Shown here in pieces: positions 11,886-21,550 of a stretch of 64,000 nucleotides of DNA; position 1 is the stretch's first letter, and every line of letters starts with the position of its first letter. A model generated the notes under the pieces. That model ran no database searches. It was not told where the DNA came from and saw only the letters and a program-made list of their open reading frames with translations. Where the stretch lies: positions 14,161,299 to 14,225,298 of the forward strand of contig OX453275.1 of the NCBI GenBank assembly GCA_949710005.1, in the 5' to 3' direction. Both the position numbers and the translations under genes were made by a program. This DNA comes from Ricordea florida (Eukaryota; Cnidaria; Anthozoa; Corallimorpharia; Ricordeidae).

Positions 11886-12274
11886 CTTCTTAGAACGCGA
11901 ACGGTTTTGTTTACAAGCAAAATCCCTCCAAATTTATTCAAACTTTCCGGGAATTTTTCGCCGCTTATAGTACCAATCACATAGCGTCTTATATATATAA
12001 AATACTAAACTGTCCAATAGTAAGAAGCAAAAGAACATAGCAAGTTTGTACGAGGGAAAAGCATGGGAACTGAATAGGGGTTTTCAAACAAATGGCGCGC
12101 GATCGAACGTAATCTTCTTGAAGTCTTATGGAGAAATACGCCGAATGTTCTGTATGTAAACCATGAATAACATAAGACAACCACTCAGTTTTGAAGTTAG
12201 CTTTTATTATGTATGTATAAATATCATATTTGTCGAAGAATACGAGCAAAGTAGATTCTCGCCTTCCAACTGCA

Positions 12275-12339
12275 CAGCGGCCGCCATATTGGCAATTTCT
12301 TATATAAATTTAATCGGTCCGGGGGGAGCCCTATTTATA
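12275..12339 (-). promoter_or_regulatory. Predicted right-end promoter: TATA box plus ATGGCGG element
   Basis: On the minus strand TATAAATAGG (12339-12330) is followed about 45 bp later by CAATATGGCGGCCGC, a closer YY1-like match than the left copy. This faces the transposase gene, whose ATG is at 11885. The ATG inside ATGGCGG opens a short 26-codon upstream frame, so translation of the transposase may be attenuated. Inference from sequence only. Confidence 0.5.
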
Positions 12340-12357
12340 CCGAGCCCCCGCGTTTAA
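12330..12357 (-). repeat. Right terminal inverted repeat and TTAA target duplication
   Basis: Reading inward from 12353 on the minus strand: ACGCGGGGGCTCGGTATAAA then TAGG, flanked by TTAA at 12354-12357. The TATA box starts at base 15 of the terminus, exactly as in the left end. Confidence 0.85.
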
Positions 12358-14950
12358 CAAGTGGGCTGACAAAGAATGGTGAGTTGGTAACTTATTTTGT
12401 CTGTTCGTAAGGGTCCATCAAGAGACTGTTTAATGTTGTGTGTTACAATTGCCAATTGAAAATTATTGCTCAAGTCTTCTATCGAATTAAGCCGCTTGCG
12501 TTAAACTGAAAGTCGCTTTCGTTTTGCTTTTTCCCAAAGCCACGTGCGCTAGAAGGTAGTAGAGCACCAAACATGCCACAACGAAACATTTCGGTCGTAT
12601 TTAAATCTGTTATTAAGACTGCATATCGAAGGAAGATACAAAAAACAAGCTTTTCCGCGACTTATATTTTGCGTCCCTACCATACACAGGGTGCCAAGAG
12701 CGTGGAATGATCGGTCGAGGAATTCAATTTCGGACGAAGACCTTCGTCAATTCGTATTTGCCAGAAAGATATGAGACGAACTTGGGAAAACTCAACTTGA
12801 CAGTGACTAGCAACACTCATTCAAGTATATGGAAAGTCAATACCTAAACTCTCAGGGATATCCATTTACAAAACACTACTTAATTTGTTTCTAAATTGCA
12901 AAAAACTCTAGAACGCAGGTCATCCTCAAAGGCCATTTATCAAAAAGGCCTTTCTAAGATAATTTAGCTAATAAGGTACAGCTCTATCGAATTTTAAGGG
13001 AAAAAATTGAATTAATAGCCGAGTTGGCTATAAGCTCTTGTACGATGAGATTTAGTGGAATAATTGTTTCATTTTGTCTCTAAACCTTCGATTATGAGAA
13101 ACTGTAACTAGTTTGCAGGACAAGAATTGACTTTGTTGTCGTTTTGTAAACAGAACCATGTTGTTGTCGACTCGAGTGTCGTTGTCGAGCCGGTGTCTAA
13201 AAAAGCTTCAAACATGAGTTCGGCTCGTTCTTGAACATCTCTTTAATGTACTTGTAAAATTCCTTCGAGTCAGCGAACCAGTCTCAGAATTTAAAGTGGA
13301 AAAACTAAACAGAAGTAAAGAAAAAACTCAGTTCATGGGTTCCACTGATGTGTCAAAATGGCGGCGTTTGCGAGAGTTTCAATTTTCTTCGTAATAAACA
13401 ATTGAGATTGCGTGTCAATTTACGCAATATAATTTGCTCACTTACCTCGTCGAATAATTTCATCCCTTGTTTGCTTGCCCTGGCTGCATTTTTTATATTT
13501 TCATTTTTTATATTTTCAAGAAAGACTTGAAATTCTCTTTGTCATATTCAACAAATCTTTCAGCCATCATGGCCGTTATCAGTACTCATATTATATGAGC
13601 TCATGGCCTGTGAGTAAGGACCCAATCACAACGCACGTTTGCTCATATCCAGGGTTTGTAGATATAATTATAAGGCACACCTCAATCGAATTTTAGAGAG
13701 GAAACTGAATCTTATTTTGGGCTGCACATGGACTACAGGTTATGAGTTAAGATGGAACACTAACCACGAACAGTTTACACATACAACTTTCTTGTCGCAA
13801 AACGATGGATGCAAACACTAAATTGCCGGCTTTAGCCACTTGAGTGTCTTGGTAAAGCATAGTGTAAAGGTTGCTAGTTTAAATCAAAAGCGCAAGACAG
13901 ACTTCCGTAATTGGATTTGAATCAAGACATTCGAGTCATACATTTCCAATTTGGATGTAACGGGGACAGTTCAAGTGTATAGGTTCTAAGGCAGACAAGA
14001 CAGAGATGCCAAAAGTGTTAAGATTTCAGAGCTCTTCACTGCCTAAAAGTACCTTTTCAAAAGACTATATATAGACGCTATGAGAAAGCAAGTTAAAGAT
14101 TCTTTTCCCTGCATTGCTTTTATACACTTTTGTCGAGAAAGTAAACTTCAATCTTAAAGCCATCCTAAATTACTACTCCAAGAAAATTACTCAATAGCAT
14201 ATCCACTCAAATATATTCTAACATACGATCTCTCTTTTAAGGAAAGGCGATAAAGTTTATACACCAGCAATAACCTTAACAACAGCTGTTATCAATAATT
14301 GCCGCATTTCAATGCATCTTTCGCTGTCAAATGTTTGAAACCCCTTACTATATTTCGAGATGATCAATATTAGTCAATTGGAAATTGGAATTGATTGTAT
14401 TTACTACAAATCATTTTGTAGGCTGATCTCACAGATGATGGTATAACAAATGGATTGGTAAACATACCGATCCGTGGACGAAGGTAAATACTCTTAAATA
14501 CTGCTATAGTGCTATTGTTTTCACATAAAAAGAAAGTTCTCCATGTTCGGAAGAATTGCATTAACGCTCACGAGTCATAAATAGAGGGAACATTAATGTA
14601 ACCACTTAAAAATATAATGGGTCAACACAGGTATTATATATCCTGAGAGATTGCTTCCTGTACAAACCAATAAGCAGCCTTCCTTTTCAACTATTTACAA
14701 GTAAAACTTGTCACTCTATTTATTCTTTTGTAACAAGATCCCGGGCCTCTCCCTAACAACCCCCCTTGGAGTGCACAACAAAAATCTTATAATTGTACTG
14801 AGATCATGACAAAGAGGGAGTCTTCAACTGAGTAGACAGCGGAGTCAAAAGTTTGGAGAAACGTAATATTTTCTGCAGTAAAAATGATGATTTTGAACTG
14901 ATTATGGACAAACCTTGTGTGGCTCAACTGTTGCTCTTGTTCGTTGCAGG
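12358..14950. other. Long stretch without a supported gene
   Basis: AT-rich unique-looking sequence. Short open frames (up to 73 codons) show no family resemblance. Around 12690-12780 a few residues (VPRAWNDRS) faintly recall the end of a LINE reverse transcriptase, too little to call. Confidence 0.4.
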
Positions 14951-15046
14951 GTAAGGCTACCTGATCACATACAACAATGGCTTGATCGACTCATACGGGA
15001 GGACGGTATCACGCCCAGTTTAGAACACGGAACGTCTGTGGACTCT
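14951..15046 (+). other. Possible isolated exon
   Basis: A good acceptor (TTCGTTGCAG) and donor (GTGAGT) bracket 96 nt that are open in one frame, reading VRLPDHIQQWLDRLIREDG and onwards. No partner exon with a matching phase was found on either side and the product is not recognised, so it may be a relic or chance. Confidence 0.25.
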
Positions 15047-15511
15047 GTGAGTAAATCAAGCAAAGACTTGATTAGAATAAACTTGACAGTTCAGTCTTTC
15101 ATAAACATCGACTCTAGAACAGAATCTCAATGAACAATGATACTTAGAAAAGCGACACTTTTAGATCATATCATGAGAGAGACGAGGATGGGAAATGTTC
15201 TCAATTCCCGTCTATGTACAGCTATAGCAACTAACTCGGGCTTTTTCCAGTGTGAATGCGGCCACAGTGCATGTTAACTTCCACAATCGATGATAAACGC
15301 AAAATCCCATCACTACAAAAAACAAGTGTGCAAACTTCCCAACCAAGAATCGTAGTGATGTTGTCTAAACAACAATGGTATATCACATATAAATTTAAAG
15401 GCTTTATTATCAATTAACTAGCTTCATTAATATAACCGTTTAGGTTTTTATTCTGCATGTAACCCAGCAACAGTCTGTAAAATTATCCCTATATCGAATA
15501 AGAGTGAACCC
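15047..15511. other. No gene seen
   Basis: Unremarkable sequence between the possible exon and a LINE fragment; no repeat partner elsewhere in the window. Confidence 0.35.
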
Positions 15512-15943
15512 ATGAACTTAATCTACAAGTTGGGAGACGAAAATCTTGAGAGTGTAAATTCTGAAAAATATCTTGGAGTTACTTGCAATAAACAGCTGCA
15601 GTGGACTGAACACTGTTATGCCATTGCCAACATGGCAAACAGGACCAAGCCAGGAATTGTCTGCCCCATGCTCAAGCCCTGTAATGCACAAGTGAAAGCT
15701 AGAGTCTATGAGTCACTTGTTACACCGCAGGTAGAATTTGCCTCAGCTGCTTGGAATCCCTACTATGCAAATGCTATCAATAAACTGGAACAGGTGCAAA
15801 AGAATGCTGCGCGTTTTGTCACAGGAAACTATTCATCAGCTACTAGTTCATCTGACCTTGTAAAATTGTTAGGTTGGAGTACACTGGAGCACAGGCGTTT
15901 GTCAGCCCAAACTTCACTATTTTATAAGATTCATCATGGCTAA
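15512..15943 (+). pseudogene. C-terminal fragment of a non-LTR retrotransposon reverse transcriptase
   Basis: The 143-codon frame reads YLGVTCNKQLQWTEH, then VKARVYESLVTPQVEFASAA, WNPYY, LEQVQKNAARFVTGNYS and LLGWSTLEHRR. This is the conserved tail of the reverse transcriptase of Jockey/CR1-type LINEs (from the thumb after the YVDD palm to the terminal YKIHHG). The palm with its catalytic aspartates and all upstream domains are absent, and the frame stops shortly before the usual end. 16000-16130 continues as AT-rich decayed 3' sequence. Confidence 0.85.
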
Positions 15944-16520
15944 GTGAACATTCAGTTGGACTTCCTAGTGTATTCAAAACAATACCAGGTCGCATCTCAA
16001 GCGTCTGTAATTTTTCTTATACTATTTATACTATCTTAAGAATGTATATATTTAGAAAATTATATCGCCTTCTGTTACTAGCCCCTAAGCTATTCAGAAG
16101 TGAAATAAACTAAGAAACTAACTAAGAAAACCAAACCAAAATTAATATCACAGACTGTGTTTCACTACATGAAAAATACTGGAATTAAAGTGGAGAATTA
16201 GTCAGTAACTAACGTCTTCTATAAAAACTGAACTCAGTCAATCATACATTTTTGCTCAAATTGAAGGGCCTGCGAAATCCTTGGAAACGGAGGAACACAT
16301 GAAAATTGTTCCAAGTAAGTCAACACTATTTGCGAGACATTCAACCATTTTAGTGCTCGTACTTTGATTAGCAGCCAAAGCAATTTCCTCTTGACGAGGA
16401 TCTATAAGATCACCACCAGTAGCTAAGTTTGAAAGTACAGAAACATCTTGTTACTTTGTGTTAGACAGCCGAAAGAGACAACAAAGCAACAAATAAATAA
16501 ACAAACAAACAGATTGAAAG
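15944..16520. other. LINE remnant 3' sequence and AT-rich DNA
   Basis: Follows the reverse transcriptase fragment; probably its decayed 3' end up to about 16110. Beyond that nothing is recognised. Confidence 0.35.
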
Positions 16521-18382
16521 TGAACTTATGGTTGCAAGAAAAAAGTGACAATATGTGTCAACATTAACCAACTGATTCCGTATTCGTCTTCAGCGTGAAC
16601 ATTGGGGAAGTCATATTGGTTGATAAAGGCTGATGAAGTTGATGGCTTGTCTACCCAAGAAATTGCCAATGTCATTAACAAGGCTTTCCTTGAGCCTCTA
16701 GAAGAGTACAGACTACACACACCACTTTGTCCCTTGCCATTAAAAGACAACCCGGAATTTTTAGAGATATCTGAAGAAAGAACTTTTGAATTACTACATA
16801 GCCTTAATCCAGCAAAGGCCTCAGGTCCCGATGGTATTACCAATTGGCTACTAAAAGAATACGCTGAGTCACTCGCCTTTCCTGTCAAAACTATTATCAA
16901 TGCATCATTTAAACAACAGCGTTTACCTGATATATGGAAATGTGCTGATGTGACACCTTTGCCAAAGAAACAACCTGTTGAAAACCTAAAGAAAGATCTG
17001 AGACCTATCTCGCTAACACCATGTTTGTCAAAAGTTGCTGAGGACATTGTTGTTCGTGATTTCGTGAAGCCTGCTGTAATGAAAGTCCTTGACCCTAACC
17101 AGTACGGTGCAGTCCCGAAATCATCCACCACCATCGCTTTGCTAAGTATGATCCATGATTGGACAATTGGTACTGATGGAAATGGATCTACTGTCAGATC
17201 GATCCTTTTCGACTATCGTAAAGCGTTCGATCTTATCGACCACAGCATCCTTGTAAACAAACTATGCAACTTAGAATTACCAGCAAGTATTATCAACTGG
17301 ATTATTGATTTCCTCAGTAACCGTTTCCAAAGAATTAAACTAATAGATGGATGTTTCTCTGAATGGGGCTCGGTCCCTTCTGGAGTCCCCCAGGGGACCA
17401 AATTAGGGCCATGGTTATTCATTATCATGATCAATGACCTAGTTCTCAGCGACTTCCGTGTCTGGAAGTACGTGGATGATACGACGACATCAGAAGTTGT
17501 CCCAAAAAGTGGAATCAGCAGTGCACAAACTATTGCTGATAAAGTAGCTGAATGGTCACAGAACAATAGAGTCCAGTTAAATACAGATAAGTGTAAAGAA
17601 CTCAGAATTTCATTTGCAAAAATGAAACAAGTATTTGAACCAGTTAAGGTTGACGGAAAAGAGCTTGAAGTCGTAACAAGAGCAAAGCTATTAGGTATAA
17701 CCTTATCAAGTGATTTATCGTGGAACGATCACATAAATGAAGTCATCAAGAAAGCATCAAAAAGGTTGTACTTCTTGGTTCAATTAAAAAGGGCCAAGGT
17801 ACCCCGTGAAGATCTGGGGTTGTTCTACATTACATGTATAAGATCTGTATTAGACTATGCCGTGCCTGTGTTCTACTATTCTCTACCAAAGTATTTAACA
17901 CACGAACTGGAACTTATACAAAAGAGGGCGCTAGCTATTATGTGTCCCGATCTTAACTATAACGAAGCACTTACTCGCATGGATTTAGTCTCGATAAACG
18001 AACATCATAGTAACTTATGTAATAAATTTTTTAATGAAATCCTAAATGATAAAAGCCATAGGCTGCATTATTTACTCCCTCCATTACATAAATCTACTAG
18101 ATACACTTTAAGGCGTACGAGAACCTTTGATGTCCCTAAAGTTAAAACAAATCGAGCCAAGAACACTTTTATTATATCGTCAAGTCTTAATGTTGATACT
18201 TTTTAGTCCATTTTTTAGAGTTTGCCTTTTTGCTTAATTTTGTACATAATTTTAGATTTTATAGTTTGCTAAATATTAATTTAATAGTAATTAGAGTATT
18301 AATATTTTGTACATAAATACGCAATTCAGCCTAATGGCTGCCATGTATTTTCAATAAAGTCTATTCTATTCTATTCTATTCT
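16520..18382 (+). mobile_element. 5'-truncated CR1/L2-like LINE with pentanucleotide tail
   Basis: One open reverse-transcriptase frame is followed by a 3' UTR of about 150 bp, an AATAAA signal at about 18352 and a tail of CTATT repeats (about 18359-18380). Short microsatellite tails of this kind are typical of CR1/L2-type elements. The endonuclease and ORF1 are missing, consistent with 5' truncation at insertion. The unbroken frame suggests a fairly recent copy. No flanking target duplication was identified. Confidence 0.8.
16602..18206 (+). CDS. Reverse transcriptase of a truncated LINE (partial, open)
   Basis: The frame is open for about 534 codons; the first codon given is TTG and there is a TGA just upstream, so no authentic start is present. 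Seen in order: LNPAKASGPDGI and LRPISLTPCLSKVAE (fingers), LFDYRKAFDLIDH (motif A), PSGVPQGTKLGPWLF (motif B), KYVDDTTTS (motif C, catalytic YVDD), NTDKCKEL, LLGITLSSDLSWNDH and the tail QKRALAIMCP. This is a complete non-LTR reverse transcriptase domain without its endonuclease. It would copy LINE RNA at the target nick. Without a promoter, start codon or endonuclease this copy is probably dead in cis. Confidence 0.9.
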   Translation: MGKSYWLIKADEVDGLSTQEIANVINKAFLEPLEEYRLHTPLCPLPLKDNPEFLEISEERTFELLHSLNPAKASGPDGITNWLLKEYAESLAFPVKTIINASFKQQRLPDIWKCADVTPLPKKQPVENLKKDLRPISLTPCLSKVAEDIVVRDFVKPAVMKVLDPNQYGAVPKSSTTIALLSMIHDWTIGTDGNGSTVRSILFDYRKAFDLIDHSILVNKLCNLELPASIINWIIDFLSNRFQRIKLIDGCFSEWGSVPSGVPQGTKLGPWLFIIMINDLVLSDFRVWKYVDDTTTSEVVPKSGISSAQTIADKVAEWSQNNRVQLNTDKCKELRISFAKMKQVFEPVKVDGKELEVVTRAKLLGITLSSDLSWNDHINEVIKKASKRLYFLVQLKRAKVPREDLGLFYITCIRSVLDYAVPVFYYSLPKYLTHELELIQKRALAIMCPDLNYNEALTRMDLVSINEHHSNLCNKFFNEILNDKSHRLHYLLPPLHKSTRYTLRRTRTFDVPKVKTNRAKNTFIISSSLNVDTF

Positions 18383-18890
18383 GGAGCACTATATTATTAG
18401 GGCCGCTATACTAAGAGAGGCGAGTAATGAGCTCAGTGTTGAAATATCATGAATAATGTCTGAAAGGTACACGCCGACGATAATTAACAATTATTTGCCG
18501 CTTTCACCGACACTGAGGTGAATAATTGTTTTAGTATATACCACACAAGCTAAATAACTAGTGTTTATTGAAGTAATTCCCTCTTCAGAAACCGGAACGG
18601 GAGGCCGTTTTGTTTATCTTCAGCTGCTCGGAGGTGAATAGTACTTTGCTAATCACCTCTGAGTAAACCAATCAGAACGCAAGAAAAGCACTATTCACTT
18701 TTGTGGTATATACTAGATGGTAGATATGTGTGACGTTTCTCGCATTAATTAAAAAAATTGAAATAATAAACGATAGTTGCGCATTATGCACATAAAAGCG
18801 CCGTTCAGTTAAAGAAACTCATGTTGACAAACTTCCCTCGACGCCTGAAAAAGTGGTGCATATTATAAGTTTGCAGGATAACTATTATGC
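18383..18890. repeat. Fold-back MITE pair
   Basis: AACAATTATTTGCCGC..TGAGGTGAATAATTGTT (18489-18533) is a hairpin much like the one at 42752-42833. It abuts a second fold-back whose ends TAGTATATACCACA (about 18532) and TGTGGTATATACTA (about 18703) are perfect inverses. No coding content. Confidence 0.65.
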
Positions 18891-19570
18891 AACTTAATAA
18901 TATACATGAAAAAATTACTCGATTCTGATTGGCTGAAAGCAGTGCAGTTCAAGTGTAACACCAGTGCGAAAAGTGTAACATCAGTGTACGAGAATTATAC
19001 CGACCACCCCACCCCCCTAGTACTGTGAGTGACAGCTTTTTCCAAATAAGGACATGAACACGTGCGAGAGTTTAGCGAGGGCGAGAGATTCAGAACATGT
19101 ACGTTTAGGTTCTTGCGAGAGAGATTATTAAAACTTGAATTTGTGAATAAGCGACTTTTTAGGTGTACCGGCGTTCATAGGATTCGGTTCACCACTGCAA
19201 ATTACACATCGATATTCTGGATTATGATATTCTTTATTTTTAAACGAACCGCTTTGAGTTCGTAGCGTTATCAGCTAATCTTCATCAGCCAATCAGTAAA
19301 TAAAGTGTCAAATCCGCGTCAAATGCTCACTTCCTGTCCGCAATGAGATCTTCCGGCACTTCCTCCAGGCGAATTTTTTCATGTTTATATTATTAATAAG
19401 TAATCATACGGTGTTTCTCGTTCAATTTGAAATTAATTTGCACGAGTGAGTTTTTCTAAAAGCTGAAATTGCACGAGCCGCTTCGGCGAGTGTAATTTCA
19501 GCTTTTAGAAAAATTATTTCAAATTGAATTTAATTCCAAATTGAACTCGAAACCATATGATTACCTTTAC
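18891..19570. repeat. Hairpin MITE related to the 320-bp repeat
   Basis: It opens TTAATAATATACATGAAAAA, like the neighbouring repeat, and contains a long hairpin at about 19464-19523 (TTTCTAAAAGCTGAAATTGCAC..GTGTAATTTCAGCTTTTAGAAA) whose loop GAGCCGCTTCGGCGAG resembles the other loops. The part 19000-19370 has no match elsewhere and may be the element's interior or an insertion. Confidence 0.6.
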
Positions 19571-19890
19571 TAATAATATACATGCAAAAATTTCAGCATG
19601 CTCATTGGCTGAGAGCACGTCAATTAATCCCAAACAGTGCAGAAAATTGAAATTGAGTGCAAAAAGTTGAAATTGAGTGCAGAAAGTTGAAATTAAATTC
19701 TTGCATGTATATTATTAACAAGTAATCACATGATTTGTCTCGTGCAATTTGGGATAAATCAGCACTCGTAAATTTTTTAAAGACTACAAATTGCACTCGC
19801 CCTACGGGCTCGTGCAATTTGGTTAGCCTTTGAAAAATTTACTCGTGCTGATTTATCCCAAATTGCACCCGAAATCATGTGATTACCTAT
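19571..19890 (+). repeat. Dispersed 320-bp hairpin repeat, copy B
   Basis: Same orientation as copy A (3438-3757) and nearly identical over the whole length. The 23-bp loop at 19793-19815 is the exact reverse complement of the loop of copy A while both stem arms keep their orientation. It sits directly after a related hairpin element. Confidence 0.9.
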
Positions 19891-20820
19891 ACCTCACATG
19901 CACCCTTAAACTTAAAGCTAAGCGCTTTGTTGCAACAGAGGATATCCCAGAAAGCCATACAAAGATCAAATGAAAAATTGATCACTGATCAAACAACGAA
20001 GAGAGCTAAAAGTACGACGTCATGTGATGAAACACGATTCGTTTGTTAAATATAGCCTCTTCAGAGGAAACAAATTAGAAGCAGACATGAAATGTACGAC
20101 GATATGTGTTTGATCCAAACGATGTCACGGTACTTGATTTCCTTTGTCTTGCCTTTACACATTTTCAATGAATACTTAAGATCTTTTTTTTTCTGCAGAC
20201 GCTGGAAAACGAAACAGCGAGAACTTCGACTAACCGACCAGCTGAGGGAGACGACAGTTAACACTCTTGAGAAAAGAATTTAACCATAAGGACTGCGTTC
20301 TACAGATGCATGTTGATTTAAATTGCAACTATTGTTTCGCTGGCCATGCTGTGTGTAAGAAATAATTAAGTAAATATAGTAAAGAGATTAGCTGTATCTC
20401 GCCTATGTCAATGAAGACAGAATAAATAAAAAAACATTGACTGTCACGTAAAATATTTTAGAAATAACTTTTGTGATAGTGTGTTACTCCAAAATTGACT
20501 ACTCTTTCTTTTGATTGGGGGGGGGGGGGGGGGGAGTCAAGTGAAAAATTGGCAAGCTAAGAGGGAAGTCATGCAATTTTTGAATGGTGCTTCCCGACTC
20601 ACACCAGCACCCCCTCCCTCATAAAAAATAAACGGTCCCTGAGAAGAAAATACAGGAAAGCTGCAAATACGACTTTCATCCGAAAGCAACCAAAAAGAAT
20701 CTAAGTTGACGGGAACGATGGGCACTTTAATCCAAAAATACTGTTTAAACATCAAATGGAAGATAATTCCCCGAATAAACTTCTGAAACTTTGGCTTTAC
20801 CTCGGGAAGTTGTCATGACT
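19891..20820. other. No gene; 18-base poly(G) tract
   Basis: Short open frames only. An uninterrupted run of 18 G lies at 20517-20534, a candidate quadruplex-forming and assembly-unstable site. Confidence 0.6.
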
Positions 20821-20822
20821 TG

Positions 20823-21550
20823 AAAGCGCCTGATATTCACATATATCAAACATACAAGTTCAAACCCATCAAAATATGACGACGTGCTCTTTGAGGTTGT
20901 GGTTCATTTCTAGAATCAGCGAAACTTTTTCCCGGAAAAAAAATTACACTCAGCATGGAAAATACGAGACAATGCAATGGCTAGAGCAAACCAAGCGTTG
21001 GTAATTGCTGGCCTGTTTGTGCAAATCAAAAGTTTCTGCGTGAAGAACTTTTTATTTTGCTTTTGTAGTTTGGCGCGAAAATGATACTGATTCAATCGCC
21101 ACAAAAAAATGTAGTAGGAATTTTAACCTGGAATTTTGGTCGAATGGAAAGCCCCCCGATATTCCCATGTAACAGATGTTCTGGTCCTAGCATTACGGAA
21201 ACAAAATTCCAAAATGCAAACAAGCCATGCTCCCACATTTCTGTTGAGGCGGCGTAACTATAAAGTCGCAAATAAATCTAAGCTATATATGGTTGCCAAG
21301 CGAGAAAAACATAACTTTATATCAAACATTCAAGTCCACATTCGTTAAAATATAACGACGCGATCTTTAAGGTTGTTGTTTATTTCTACTATCAGTGAAG
21401 CGTAGCGTTAATCAACTTTTTCCCAGAAAAAAAATTTGCAACCAGCACGGAAAAAATACGAAACAATGCAATGGCTAAAACAAACCAGCCACTGGTAATT
21501 GCCAAACTGTCCGTGCAAATAACAAGTTTCTATATGAGAAACTTTTACAA
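20823..21550. repeat. Diverged tandem duplication, ~270-bp units ~470 bp apart
   Basis: 20823-21095 and about 21300-21545 align with many substitutions and small indels: TATCAAACATACAAGTTCAA against TATCAAACATTCAAGTCCAC, then GAGGTTGTGGTTCATTTCTA against AAGGTTGTTGTTTATTTCTA, and ACAATGCAATGGCTAGAGCA against ACAATGCAATGGCTAAAACA. Both copies run in the same direction. Neither encodes a protein. Confidence 0.75.

Larger units (their letters stand above)
6111..12353. mobile_element. Complete Kolobok-like DNA transposon with two convergent genes
   Basis: The element starts ACGCGGGGGGTCAC at 6111 and ends with the imperfect reverse complement at 12353 (inward reading ACGCGGGGGCTCGG). It is flanked on both sides by TTAA (6107-6110 and 12354-12357), the target duplication used by Kolobok and piggyBac elements. 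Length is 6243 bp. It holds an 11-exon minus-strand transposase gene (8425-11885) and a three-exon plus-strand gene (6394-7584), each beginning near its own terminus and converging in the middle. Both keep open frames across every splice junction, so the copy looks young and potentially autonomous. The transposase motif pattern argues for Kolobok rather than piggyBac. Boundaries and TTAA are seen directly; the superfamily is inferred. Confidence 0.85.

Noticed and set aside
6111..12353. piggyBac as the identity of the TTAA element
   Set aside because: The transposase lacks the piggyBac DDD core and C-terminal Cys-rich finger and instead shows the TDxRHDS / FDTWH / VESFNN series.
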